64,000 bases of DNA, taken from the NCBI GenBank assembly GCA_910574715.1, contig CAJTCH010000002.1, positions 1 to 64,000 on the forward strand, in the 5' to 3' direction. The notes beneath the pieces are model-generated. The model saw nothing but the letters and a program-made list of their open reading frames with translations. It ran no database searches and was not told the DNA's origin. Below are positions 1 through 8,225 of this stretch, piece by piece (within the stretch, counting starts at the first letter, position 1; the number at the start of each line of letters is the position of its first letter). The DNA comes from Lachnospiraceae bacterium. GTDB lineage: Bacteria; Bacillota; Clostridia; Lachnospirales; Lachnospiraceae. Position numbers and translations under genes: made by a program.

Positions 1-10
1 CTATAGTCAT

Positions 11-57
11 AAAAATAGCCAGAATACCTTGCAAAATCAAGGAATCTGGCTATTTTT
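11..57. terminator. Hairpin terminator at left edge
   Basis: Arms AAAAATAGCCAGA (11-23) and TCTGGCTATTTTT (45-57) are perfectly complementary, and an inner CCTTG/CAAGG pair (27-31/38-42) extends the hairpin. The A-run and T-run on the two sides suit bidirectional termination of whatever lies left of the window. Confidence 0.75.
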
Positions 58-75
58 ATACTTGATAATATTTGT

Positions 76-512
76 TCAAAAATGTAATGAATTATCATCC
101 TTCATTACATTTTTTTATACGAAAAAAACGTCAAAACTTCGTTTATCTACGTTATATTACCATGCAAAAATGGATTTGTCAACATTTTGGGAGGCTGTGC
201 AAGGGGTTTCTAATGCCATTTCTGTAAAAATCATCTAAAAAATCATTTAAAATCTGGAAAATATTTGTCTTCACATATCCTATTTGTAGAAAAATCGAAT
301 AGATACGGGAGAAAATCATTTAATCGCCGTCAATATTCTAGTCAAAATCTGAAAGATTACTTTTTATGCAAAAATCGAATAAAATTCAGGGGCAGGCCGG
401 GAGATGTTGATTTTACAGCCGTCAAAATTCTAGTCAAAGCATTTGAAGGGTACGAAAAATAGGGATATACCGGTTCTTTGTAATGAAGGATGATACTTCA
501 TTACATTTTTGA
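76..512. repeat. AT-rich segment bounded by inverted palindromic units
   Basis: A 34-base unit at 76-109 recurs in inverted orientation at 479-512 with a single mismatch. Each unit is itself a hairpin with arms TGTAATGAA and TTCATTACA. The enclosed DNA is AT-rich and holds imperfect direct repeats: AAAAATCGAATA at 290-301 and 370-381, and a ~30-base unit around GCCGTCAA at 326-355 and 418-448. I see no convincing gene in bases 60-604; the two short open frames here (29-238, 265-462) lack family similarity that I can recognise and a good ribosome site. It could be a small non-autonomous mobile element or a regulatory/terminator array. Confidence 0.45.
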
Positions 513-604
513 CGGAGATATTGTGGATTGTGACGAGGTTACAGTTCGTCAAATATACATCTCAGCCGTCAGACATTACTTGTAATAGGAAAGGAGCCGC
601 GGAT

Positions 605-3082
605 ATGAGAATTGAATTATTTGAACATAATCAGACAGTGTATCAAGCGGCTTTGGATATGCTGCAGACTGCGGGCAAAGCGGCGATTGTACATCCTACA
701 GGTACAGGGAAGTCATTTATCGGATTTAAATTGTGTGAAGATTTCCCGGACAAAATAATCTGCTGGCTGTCGCCGTCGGAATATATTTTCAAAACGCAAG
801 TAGAGAATCTTACGGCGAGCGGGGCATTTCACGGGGATGACCAGACTGTCAGCGGCGATCAGGAAAGGCATGTTCTTGAGAATGTCAAGTTCTATACCTA
901 TGCGAAGCTGATGACTATGACTGAGGAAGAATTAGGGGAAATAAGTCCTGACTATATTATATTAGATGAATTCCACCGTTGCGGTGCGAAGGTTTGGGGG
1001 CAGGGAGTAGAGAAGCTGTTGACAATATACTCGGACACGCCGGTGTTAGGGCTGTCGGCAACGGCGATCCGTTATCTGGACAATCAGAGGGATATGTCCG
1101 ATGAGTTATTCGATGGAAATGTGGCTTCGGAGATGACCCTTGGCGAGGCGATCGTGAGGGGGATCCTGAATCCTCCTAAGTATGTCCTGTCTGTATTCTC
1201 TTATCAGAAGGATCTGGAAAAGTACCAGAAGCGGTTGAGGATGGCGAAGAACAAGGCAGTCCGGGATGAAGGAGAGCGGCAGTTGGATGCTCTGCGGCAT
1301 GCCCTTCAAAAGGCAGACGGATTAGATGAGATCTTTCGTAAGCATATGAAGAATCCGGCAGGGAAATATATTGTCTTCTGTGCAAACTACGAACATATGA
1401 CGGAAATGATTGAGAAAGCGCCGGAGTGGTTTGCGGAGGTGGATAAGCAGCCGCATATTTACACTGTATACTCCGATGATCCGGCCGCAAGCCAGGCCTT
1501 TGCGGATTTTAAAGCGGATACGAGCGGGCATCTGAAGCTTTTGTACTGCATCGATATGCTCAATGAGGGAATCCATGTGGAAGATATTGAAGGAGTGGTC
1601 CTGCTTCGTCCCACGGTGTCGCCGATCATTTACAAACAGCAGATCGGACGGGCATTGTCGGCAAGTAAGAAGAAGGATGCGGTGATCTTCGATATCGTAT
1701 TGAATATAGAGAATCTGCACAGTATCGGTACGATCGAAGAAGAGATGCAGATTGCAGCATCATACTATCACTATATGAACCGTGAGGATGAGATTGTAAA
1801 TGAACACTTCAAAGTGGTAGATGAGGTGCAGGATTGCGTGGCGCTGTTCGAGAGATTGAATGAGACATTGACGGCTTCGTGGGATCTGATGTATGAATGC
1901 GCAAGGCGGTATTATCAGGAGAATGGGAATCTGGAAGTTCCGGTAAGATATCGGACAGAGGACGGTTACGGGCTTGGTCAGTGGATCCTTACGCAGCGCA
2001 GAGTCCGTGCCGGTGAGAAATATGGAGCGCTGGGTGAAGACCGCATCAGGAAATTAAACCGTATCGGGATGGTCTGGGGAAGTTATCGGGACCTGTCGTG
2101 GGAGCGGTATTACAAAGAAGCGAAGAACTATTATGAAAAGCACGGAGATCTGAATACTAATGTTAATACAGAGACAGATTCAGGAATCCGGCTGGGCTCG
2201 TGGATCTGCCAGCTTCGGACCTACAGGAAGAGCGGGATACAGCGGGGCTATCTGACGGAAGAAAGAGTGAAAGCGTTAGATGAGATCGGAATGATCTGGG
2301 ATGTGCCGGATTATCTGTGGGAAGAGAATTATGCGGAATGCCTGCGGTATTACCGGGAGCACGGGAATCTTAATATTCCCAATGCTTACTGTTCGCCGAA
2401 GGGACTGAAGATCGGCGGATGGATTAGACGGCAGCGTTTGCTTCGCAGAGGCAGCCGAAGCGACGGCGGAGACGGAATCATCGGTGAAAATGGCGGCGGC
2501 ACAGGCGCGGGACTTACGAAGGAGCAGATCGCGCGGTTAGATTCCATTGGGATGGTCTGGAAAACGAAGCCGGAGCAGCAGTGGGAGAAAGGCTGTGCTG
2601 AGGCATTGGCCTATTATAAGGAGCATGGAAACTTAAATGTACCGGCAGGTTATGTAAGCCCGACGGGATATAAGCTTGGAAGCTGGATCGCGGACAGACG
2701 GGAGAAGGGGAGAGAGAAGCATTCCCTGGAACGTCAGAGGCAATTGGACGAGATCGGGATGGTCTGGGTGAAGCCGGATTCCTGGGAGGTTCGCTATGGG
2801 CTTGCGAGAGCGTACTATGAAGAGCATGGTAACCTGAATATTCCATCGAAATACCGTGCGGAAGGCATTTGGCTTGCGAAATGGGTCAACGAGCAGAAGC
2901 AGATATTTGCCGGGAAGCGTAAAGGCAAGGCACTGCGGGAAGACCAGGTGCGGAGATTAGAGATGATCGGGATGGAATGGGAACGGCGTAAAAAGGATGG
3001 CCGGAACCAGGAAAGCCGGGATTATAATGAGACGTTGAAGAATGGACAGTCTCGGGAAGAGATTCAACAGAGTATTGCTTGA
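605..3082 (+). CDS. DEAD/DEAH-type helicase with five helicase-associated (HA) repeats
   Basis: An 825-residue superfamily 2 helicase. Visible motifs are the P-loop PTGTGKS (about 31-37), DEFH as motif II (121-124), SAT as motif III (151-153) and QQIGRA as motif VI in the second RecA domain. After about residue 420 come five tandem HA repeats, each with a signature such as YYxEHGNLNxP followed by LGxWI and IGMxW. The third repeat carries a Gly-rich insert. HA repeats are thought to bind nucleic acid. The start is set at 605 because AGGAAAGGAG (587-596) sits just upstream; an open frame continues further 5' without such a site. It stands alone, upstream of the loaP locus. The substrate and role are unknown; it could act in DNA repair, in plasmid or phage biology, or in defence. 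Confidence 0.85.
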   Translation: MRIELFEHNQTVYQAALDMLQTAGKAAIVHPTGTGKSFIGFKLCEDFPDKIICWLSPSEYIFKTQVENLTASGAFHGDDQTVSGDQERHVLENVKFYTYAKLMTMTEEELGEISPDYIILDEFHRCGAKVWGQGVEKLLTIYSDTPVLGLSATAIRYLDNQRDMSDELFDGNVASEMTLGEAIVRGILNPPKYVLSVFSYQKDLEKYQKRLRMAKNKAVRDEGERQLDALRHALQKADGLDEIFRKHMKNPAGKYIVFCANYEHMTEMIEKAPEWFAEVDKQPHIYTVYSDDPAASQAFADFKADTSGHLKLLYCIDMLNEGIHVEDIEGVVLLRPTVSPIIYKQQIGRALSASKKKDAVIFDIVLNIENLHSIGTIEEEMQIAASYYHYMNREDEIVNEHFKVVDEVQDCVALFERLNETLTASWDLMYECARRYYQENGNLEVPVRYRTEDGYGLGQWILTQRRVRAGEKYGALGEDRIRKLNRIGMVWGSYRDLSWERYYKEAKNYYEKHGDLNTNVNTETDSGIRLGSWICQLRTYRKSGIQRGYLTEERVKALDEIGMIWDVPDYLWEENYAECLRYYREHGNLNIPNAYCSPKGLKIGGWIRRQRLLRRGSRSDGGDGIIGENGGGTGAGLTKEQIARLDSIGMVWKTKPEQQWEKGCAEALAYYKEHGNLNVPAGYVSPTGYKLGSWIADRREKGREKHSLERQRQLDEIGMVWVKPDSWEVRYGLARAYYEEHGNLNIPSKYRAEGIWLAKWVNEQKQIFAGKRKGKALREDQVRRLEMIGMEWERRKKDGRNQESRDYNETLKNGQSREEIQQSIA

Positions 3083-3316
3083 TGAGAAATAGTGAATGAT
3101 TACTTTTTAGATATCCTTGCAGCAGGGGCACTTGGATATCTGAGGTATGATATATTCGGCGTTTGGAGGCTTGGCAGATTATTCGATATGATCTGCAAGA
3201 CGGCAGACGGATTACTGTGGCAACAGAAAGAATCTGGGGGCATGGATGGCGAAGCATACCTTATCGGACGAAGTGCTTCGCCATTATAATGTGGGACGGA
3301 TGAATGGAGGATTATT
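3083..3316. other. Helicase-loaP intergenic region with two hairpins
   Basis: Hairpin 1 has arms AGATATCC (3109-3116) and GGATATCT (3134-3141). Hairpin 2 has perfect 11-base arms, ATGGCGAAGCA (3246-3256) and TGCTTCGCCAT (3274-3284), and ends directly before a TATAAT (3285-3290) and the loaP ribosome site. An open frame from GTG 3092 looks spurious. The hairpins could be a leader or autoregulatory structure for loaP. Confidence 0.4.
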
Positions 3317-3853
3317 TTGTATTATGTGATACAGGTTGCTACTGGAACAGAAGACAGAGTAGAAGAGCAGATCAGGGTGACGGTGGGAAATGAGTTATAT
3401 GATTCTTGTTTCCATCCAATGCGCCGGGTGAAGAAGAAATTCCGCGGAGAATGGAAAGAGATCCGTGAAAAATTGCTTCCGGGGTATGTATTTATAACGA
3501 GTAATTATATTCAGGAAGTGTATCAGGAGTTCAAGCATGTGCCGGCTTATACAAAGCTGTTGGGAAAAGAAGGGGATCGGTTTATCCCTCTTTCTGGTTA
3601 TGAAGTAAATTGGCTTGAACGGCTTATGGAATCTTCCGATCAAAAGATGGAGGTGCAGTTATCCCAGGTGTCTGTATCGGAAAATGATGAGATAACGATA
3701 CTGTCCGGGCCGCTGAAGAATATGGAAGGATGTATCAAGAAGATCGATCTGCACAGACGGATCGCGAAGGTCGAGGTTGATTTTATGAACCGGAAGACGG
3801 TGATACATCTTGGAATTGAGATGGTAGAAAAAAAGAATAAGTACAATACATGA
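3317..3853 (+). CDS. loaP: LoaP-type NusG paralogue, transcription antiterminator
   Basis: A 178-residue protein with a NusG N-terminal domain (YYVIQVATGTED at the start, LLPGYVFI at about 53-60) and a C-terminal KOW domain (ILSGPLKNMEGCIKKI at about 123-138). LoaP proteins are specialised NusG paralogues of Firmicutes that bind an RNA hairpin in the leader of long biosynthetic operons and suppress termination. It sits at the head of the polysaccharide cluster, in the same position as LoaP and UpxY/RfaH-type factors elsewhere. The start codon is TTG at 3317, six bases after GGAGG (3306-3310). A hairpin at 3905-3933, between this gene and the next, is the likely recognition element. Confidence 0.9.
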   Translation: MYYVIQVATGTEDRVEEQIRVTVGNELYDSCFHPMRRVKKKFRGEWKEIREKLLPGYVFITSNYIQEVYQEFKHVPAYTKLLGKEGDRFIPLSGYEVNWLERLMESSDQKMEVQLSQVSVSENDEITILSGPLKNMEGCIKKIDLHRRIAKVEVDFMNRKTVIHLGIEMVEKKNKYNT

Positions 3854-3904
3854 TAGATTTTTGGATGAAGTTCCGTATGTATTTAAGATATTTTATGGTA
3901 GAAA

Positions 3905-3933
3905 GTAACGGCTCAGCTTATCTGAACTGTTAC
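3905..3933 (+). promoter_or_regulatory. Candidate LoaP-responsive leader hairpin
   Basis: Arms GTAACGGCTCAG (3905-3916) and CTGAACTGTTAC (3922-3933) pair over 12 positions with one G-U and one C-A mismatch around a CTTAT loop. It lies in the ~120-base untranslated gap between loaP and the first structural gene and has no T-run, so it is not a simple terminator. Known LoaP acts through a leader RNA hairpin; the assignment here is by position and shape only. Confidence 0.55.
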
Positions 3934-3974
3934 AGCAGAATAAGTATCATTGATTGGGAAAGGGGATTTTATTG

Positions 3975-4784
3975 ATGGAAGGGTATCAAGAAGTCAATGA
4001 AATTAATCTGATAGATCTGATGTTTTATTGTTTGAAGAGATGGCGCTGGATTGTTGTGTGTATGATATTTTTCGCAGTTATTGCAGGGATTTATAAATAT
4101 CAGGCGACGATCACGGAGAACCAGGTGAAGAAAGAAGAACAATCACATCAGTCTGTGACAAAATCGGTTGAAGGAGAAGCAGTTCCAGAACCGATTGTAT
4201 TTGAAGATCCGGTTTCTTCGGCTGTCTCTTTTGCGGCGGTGGGAATGATCGGCGGGGCTGGATTGGTCTGTTTGATATGTTGTATGAGTTTTATAATGAG
4301 CGGAAAGCTGCAAAGTGAGAATAATTTTCAAGAGAAATTCGGAATGCCTTTGTTAGGGGTTATTCGTAAAAGCGAATCGAAGAAGAAGGTATTTCGATTT
4401 GTGGACCGGTGGATTCGCAAGTTGGAAGAAGGACCGTATGCGAAGATCCCGAGGAAAGAGCAGATCAAGATTGCGGCGGTGAATGTTCAGGCGGCGATTC
4501 ATAGGAGTTCAAAAGAGAAGTTAAGGAGAGTAATGCTTGCGGGGACTATTGGAGGGGATGATGTATTGGAAATCTGTGAGCAGTTGGCAGAAGAGATTGA
4601 GGATATTACGTTTTCGCCTTATAGACAAATTGTATATCATGCGGCAGCGCTTAAGAAGTTGGAGTATTATGAAGGGGTTCTGTTTATTGAAAAGTTGGGT
4701 GAATCTTATGAGAAGTTGATTAGGCAGGAGAGAAAGTTGGCGATTGACAGAAGTATAAAAGTGCTGGGAGTGATTGTGTGCTAA
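3975..4784 (+). CDS. Shortened Wzz/CpsC-like membrane protein with P-loop-less kinase-like tail
   Basis: A 269-residue chain-length-determinant relative. The N-terminal EINLIDLMFYCLKRW and a first membrane segment (about 25-43) are followed by only ~40 outside residues before the second membrane segment (about 83-109). The ~160-residue cytoplasmic tail resembles the CpsD/Wzc nucleotide-binding fold (VMLAGT, GVLFIEKLGES, VLGVIVC) but has no Walker A motif. It is a paralogue of the 486-residue protein at 23806-25266, which keeps a ~255-residue outer domain. The ATG at 3975 is chosen because GGGAAAGGGG (3956-3965) lies 9 bases upstream; a TTG at 3954 is the alternative. It may regulate rather than measure chain length. 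Confidence 0.7.
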   Translation: MEGYQEVNEINLIDLMFYCLKRWRWIVVCMIFFAVIAGIYKYQATITENQVKKEEQSHQSVTKSVEGEAVPEPIVFEDPVSSAVSFAAVGMIGGAGLVCLICCMSFIMSGKLQSENNFQEKFGMPLLGVIRKSESKKKVFRFVDRWIRKLEEGPYAKIPRKEQIKIAAVNVQAAIHRSSKEKLRRVMLAGTIGGDDVLEICEQLAEEIEDITFSPYRQIVYHAAALKKLEYYEGVLFIEKLGESYEKLIRQERKLAIDRSIKVLGVIVC

Positions 4785-5241
4785 TTAATTAGTATATGAA
4801 ACTTAGAGACAGTTCAGATTAAAGATTTGTTGATATAAAACCTTTTGAATCAAAGATATGGTTGTCATCATTAATGATACATAAGGATAGGCAAAGATAT
4901 GCAGACGAAACAATTAGGATTAATTGGGTGTTTACAGCGGAAACGATTACTAATGAGGTAGAGCAAAATGTAGTTGATAAGATAGGAACATTAAAAGAAA
5001 ATGTGCAGTTGTAATGTCCTTATTTTACGAAGATTCTGAATTTTTTGTATTCTACAAAAATTAGAAAATCTGAGCAGTTGGATTGAATACAAGGATACAG
5101 TAGAAGTTTGAAGGTTTCTTGGATCCTCTTGGATTAGCCTGCAAGACAGATATGCTCAAAAGGATTAGATGAAGGTATGTGAGCACTCAGATTAGAGTGA
5201 AAATATATTGAAAATATTTTTCAGAGAAGGAAATAAACAAT
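4785..5241. other. Intergenic region at left edge of the capsule cassette
   Basis: About 450 bases without an intact gene. It contains the aminotransferase fragment described separately (4823-5014). A weak inverted repeat follows (AATTTTTTGTA 5039-5049 / TACAAAAATT 5053-5062), then ~150 bases in which I recognise nothing. The ribosome site AGAAGGA precedes the next gene at 5242. Confidence 0.5.
4823..5014 (+). pseudogene. Fragment of a DegT-family aminotransferase N-terminus
   Basis: Reading from 4838 gives KPFESKIWLSS, matching KPFESKIWLAS at the start of the intact aminotransferase at 5242. Similarity continues across ~57 codons (for example ITNEVEQ versus INEVEKI) to a TAA at 5012-5014. 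There is no start codon after the upstream in-frame stop and no catalytic region. It is a diverged, truncated second copy. The likely origin is recombination between related capsule clusters in which the old aminotransferase was cut off and a new one brought in. Confidence 0.8.
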
Positions 5242-6519
5242 ATGTTTAAAAACAAAGGAAACAAACCGTTTGAATCTAAAATTTGGTTAGCATCACCGAC
5301 TATGCATGGTGAGGAGATTAAATATGTTCAGGAAGCTTATGATAGCAATTGGATGTCTACGGTAGGCGTCAATATAAATGAAGTTGAAAAAATTGCGGCA
5401 GAAAAGGCTGAAATGAAATACGCTGTTGCTTTGAGTGCATGTACAGCTGCACTTCATCTTTGTGTAAAATTAGCTGGAGAAAAGTTATATGGAAAGCCAC
5501 CAATCAGTCAAGGAGCATTATATCAAAAACATGTTTTTTGCACAGATATGACCTTCGATGCGACTTTAAACCCAGTGGTATATGAGGGTGGTATTCCGAT
5601 ATTTATTGACACAAATCGAGATAGTTGGAACATGGATCCAGTGGCACTTGAGAAAGCTTTTGAGATGTATCCAGAAGTGAAATTGGTTGTGAGTGCTGAA
5701 CTTTATGGTTTTCCCGGACGAATGGATGAGATTAAGAAGATTTGTGAGAAGCATGGTGCACTCCTGATAGAGGATGCAGCTGAGGCTATGGGTGCAACAA
5801 TCGATGGAAGGCAGTGCGGCACTTTCGGGGATTACAGTGCAGTAAGCTATAATGGCAACAAAATCATTACCGGAAGTTCTGGTGGTTGTTTGTTGACAAA
5901 TAGCATAGAAGACGCCAACAAAGCCCGTAAATGGAGTACTCAGGCAAGAGAGAATGCAGATTGGTATCAACACGAGGAAGTTGGTTACAACTACCGCATG
6001 AGTAATGTCATAGCAGGTGTAATAAGAGGACAGTATGAGTATCTGGAAGAGCATATAGAGCAGAAAAAGGCTGTATATGAACGATACAGAGATGGGCTAA
6101 GAGGATTACCAGTAAAGATGAATCCTATTACAGAAGGAACGGAGCCCAATTATTGGTTGAGTGCGTTGATAATAGATAAGGCTGCTATGTGTAAGCAGGT
6201 AAGAGGAGAAGTTGATGTATGTTATCAGCCAGAATCCGGAAAAACATGCCCTACTGAAATTCTGGAGGCTATCGGCTCTATAAATGTAGAGGGGCGCCCT
6301 ATTTGGAAACCGATGCATATGCAGCCTATGTACAGAATGCATGAAGTTGTAGGAAGGCAAGGAACATTAAGATGCCGGACCAATGCATATATTAGCGGTG
6401 CTGTTGAAGCTGTCGGAGCAGATATTTTCCAGAGAGGATGTTGCTTACCAAGTGACAATAAGATGAAACCAGAGGAGCAGGACAGAATTATTGAAGTTAT
6501 CAGGGCGTGTTTCGAATAG
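5242..6519 (+). CDS. DegT/DnrJ/EryC1/StrS-family PLP sugar aminotransferase
   Basis: A 425-residue, full-length member of the family that aminates nucleotide-linked keto-sugars, usually at C3 or C4. Visible features are the substrate/PLP region ALSACTAALHL (about 63-73), EDAAEAMGA (about 178-186) and the PLP-binding lysine in NGNKIITGSSGG (K207). It lies 29 bases upstream of a PglC-like transferase, the same pairing as in bacillosamine-type pathways, so it may supply the amino sugar for the first step. No intact partner 4,6-dehydratase of the PglF type is in the window. Exact substrate unknown. It has a truncated relative just upstream. Confidence 0.88.
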   Translation: MFKNKGNKPFESKIWLASPTMHGEEIKYVQEAYDSNWMSTVGVNINEVEKIAAEKAEMKYAVALSACTAALHLCVKLAGEKLYGKPPISQGALYQKHVFCTDMTFDATLNPVVYEGGIPIFIDTNRDSWNMDPVALEKAFEMYPEVKLVVSAELYGFPGRMDEIKKICEKHGALLIEDAAEAMGATIDGRQCGTFGDYSAVSYNGNKIITGSSGGCLLTNSIEDANKARKWSTQARENADWYQHEEVGYNYRMSNVIAGVIRGQYEYLEEHIEQKKAVYERYRDGLRGLPVKMNPITEGTEPNYWLSALIIDKAAMCKQVRGEVDVCYQPESGKTCPTEILEAIGSINVEGRPIWKPMHMQPMYRMHEVVGRQGTLRCRTNAYISGAVEAVGADIFQRGCCLPSDNKMKPEEQDRIIEVIRACFE

Positions 6520-6548
6520 TTATGTAAGCAGAGGGGAGAAATATATAA

Positions 6549-7196
6549 ATGTATGCTAAGTTTTTTAAGCGTTTCTTGGATTTTATATTGAGCTTGTGTG
6601 CAGTGATTGTGTTATCTCCATTGCTGATGATACTTATAATTCTCGGCTTTGTATTCATGCGTGGCAATCCATTCTTTTACCAAGAACGCCCAGGTAAGAA
6701 TGAAAAAATTTTCAGGCTTATCAAATTCCGATCTATGGATAATCGAAAAGATAAAAATGGTAAATTGTTGCCAGACGAAGTACGACTTAATAAGTATGGA
6801 AGGTTTTTGCGCTCAACATCGCTTGATGAACTGCCTGAACTTATTAATATAATTAAAGGTGATATGTCCATCATCGGTCCACGTCCGTTACTTCCTAGGG
6901 ATGTCGCATATATGAACAAAAATCAACTTTGTAGACATTCTGTTAGTCCCGGACTTACTGGACTGGCACAGTGTACGGGTCGCAACTCTTTTGATTGGGA
7001 TAAAAAATTAGCAACAGATGTTGAGTATGTAGATAATTTATCTTTTGTTTTAGATATCAAGATTTTTTTAAAAACAATCTTGAAAGTAGTGAAAAGAGAA
7101 GATGTTGAATTTGTTGAAGTGGAAGATATGGATCTTAAAGACTGGAATGAGTTGAAAAAACGAAAGGCAGAGGAAAATGGCGTTAAAAGTATATAG
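6549..7196 (+). CDS. PglC-like undecaprenyl-phosphate sugar-1-phosphate transferase
   Basis: A 215-residue monotopic phosphoglycosyl transferase that would start the repeat unit by moving a sugar-1-phosphate from a UDP-sugar to undecaprenyl phosphate. It has one N-terminal hydrophobic reentrant segment (about 10-37), then the conserved RPGKNEKIFRLIKFRSM, the catalytic Asp-Glu pair in SLDELPEL (D93, E94) and IIGPRPLLP. Its length equals the small, catalytic-domain-only class. The 3' end overlaps the next gene by 20 bases, so they are translationally linked. The preceding aminotransferase suggests an amino-sugar substrate. Confidence 0.92.
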   Translation: MYAKFFKRFLDFILSLCAVIVLSPLLMILIILGFVFMRGNPFFYQERPGKNEKIFRLIKFRSMDNRKDKNGKLLPDEVRLNKYGRFLRSTSLDELPELINIIKGDMSIIGPRPLLPRDVAYMNKNQLCRHSVSPGLTGLAQCTGRNSFDWDKKLATDVEYVDNLSFVLDIKIFLKTILKVVKREDVEFVEVEDMDLKDWNELKKRKAEENGVKSI

Positions 7197-8214
7197 CCTT
7201 GAACAATGTGAAGAATGGGACTCAATAGTTCGTTCTTTCCATGATTATGATACATACTGGCTAAGTGGTTATGTAAAAGCATTTCGAATTCATGGCGATG
7301 GTGAACCGTTACTATTCTTTTATGAAAACAAAAGTGTTCGTGGAATCAATGTTGTGATGAAACGTGATGTTTCAAAAGATCAACACTTTGTAGGAAAGAT
7401 TGAAGAAAACCTATATTTTGATTTTTCAAGTCCATATGGTTACGGCGGATGGATTATTGAAGGTGATAAAAGTGATGCACTCTTTGAAGCATATGAAAAT
7501 TGGTGTGTGAATAATGGTATCATCAGTGAATTTATAAGATTCCATCCAGTTTTAGAGAATTATAAAGCATGTGCGAGCAACTATGAAGTTGTACCATTAG
7601 GAAATACTGTGGTCATGGATCTTTCTTCACCTGAAGTTATTTGGAACAACATCATAAGTAAAAATCGGAATATGCTTCGGAAGGCCAAGAAGAATGGAGT
7701 TGTTATCTATTCTGGACGTTACCCAGAAATTTATAAGACATTTAGAGAGATATATAACTCTACAATGGATAAAGATAATGCCAAAGATTATTATTACTTT
7801 AGTGAAGAATTTTATCAAAGCATTTTAAATGATTTGCAGCAAAATGCACAGGTATTTTATGCGGTGTATGAAGGTAAAATTATCGCAGCGTCTATTATGC
7901 TAGCAGCAAATGGTTACATGAATTATCATCTTTCTGGTTCGATCAAAGAGTACGCAAACTTGGCACCGACAAATCTGCTTCTATATAAGGCCGCTTTGTG
8001 GGGATGTGCGAATGGTTGTTGTTCATTGTATCTTGGTGGCGGTGTTGGAAGCGGAGAAGATAGCCTTTATAAGTTTAAAAAGGCATTTTACAGATTAGAT
8101 GATGTGAAGCGATTCCATATCGGAAAGAAGATATTTATTCAGGACAAGTATGATGAACTTTTGGGTTTTAGGGAATCTGTTGATAGCAGATTTTTCCCAA
8201 AGTATAGAGCATAG
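7177..8214 (+). CDS. FemAB-like / GNAT-fold acyl or aminoacyl transferase
   Basis: A 345-residue protein with the FemAB-type double GNAT layout. An N-terminal half (SSPYGYGGWII, about 85-95) is followed by a second half with NRNMLRKAKKNGV and YEGKIIAASIMLAANGYMNY. Relatives in polysaccharide clusters are thought to decorate a sugar with an acyl or amino-acid group. It starts inside the end of the PglC-like gene, with GAGGAAA as ribosome site. Because it follows an aminotransferase and the initiating transferase, N-acylation of the new amino group is a reasonable guess; the donor cannot be told. Confidence 0.65.
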   Translation: MALKVYSLEQCEEWDSIVRSFHDYDTYWLSGYVKAFRIHGDGEPLLFFYENKSVRGINVVMKRDVSKDQHFVGKIEENLYFDFSSPYGYGGWIIEGDKSDALFEAYENWCVNNGIISEFIRFHPVLENYKACASNYEVVPLGNTVVMDLSSPEVIWNNIISKNRNMLRKAKKNGVVIYSGRYPEIYKTFREIYNSTMDKDNAKDYYYFSEEFYQSILNDLQQNAQVFYAVYEGKIIAASIMLAANGYMNYHLSGSIKEYANLAPTNLLLYKAALWGCANGCCSLYLGGGVGSGEDSLYKFKKAFYRLDDVKRFHIGKKIFIQDKYDELLGFRESVDSRFFPKYRA

Positions 8215-8225
8215 GAAGTAATGAC

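Noticed and set aside
29-462. Two short open frames at the left end
   Set aside because: AT-rich chance frames over repeats and a terminator, without ribosome sites or protein-like composition.
3092-3289. 65-codon open frame from GTG 3092 between helicase and loaP
   Set aside because: No ribosome site, no recognisable family, and it overlaps two hairpins; more likely leader DNA.
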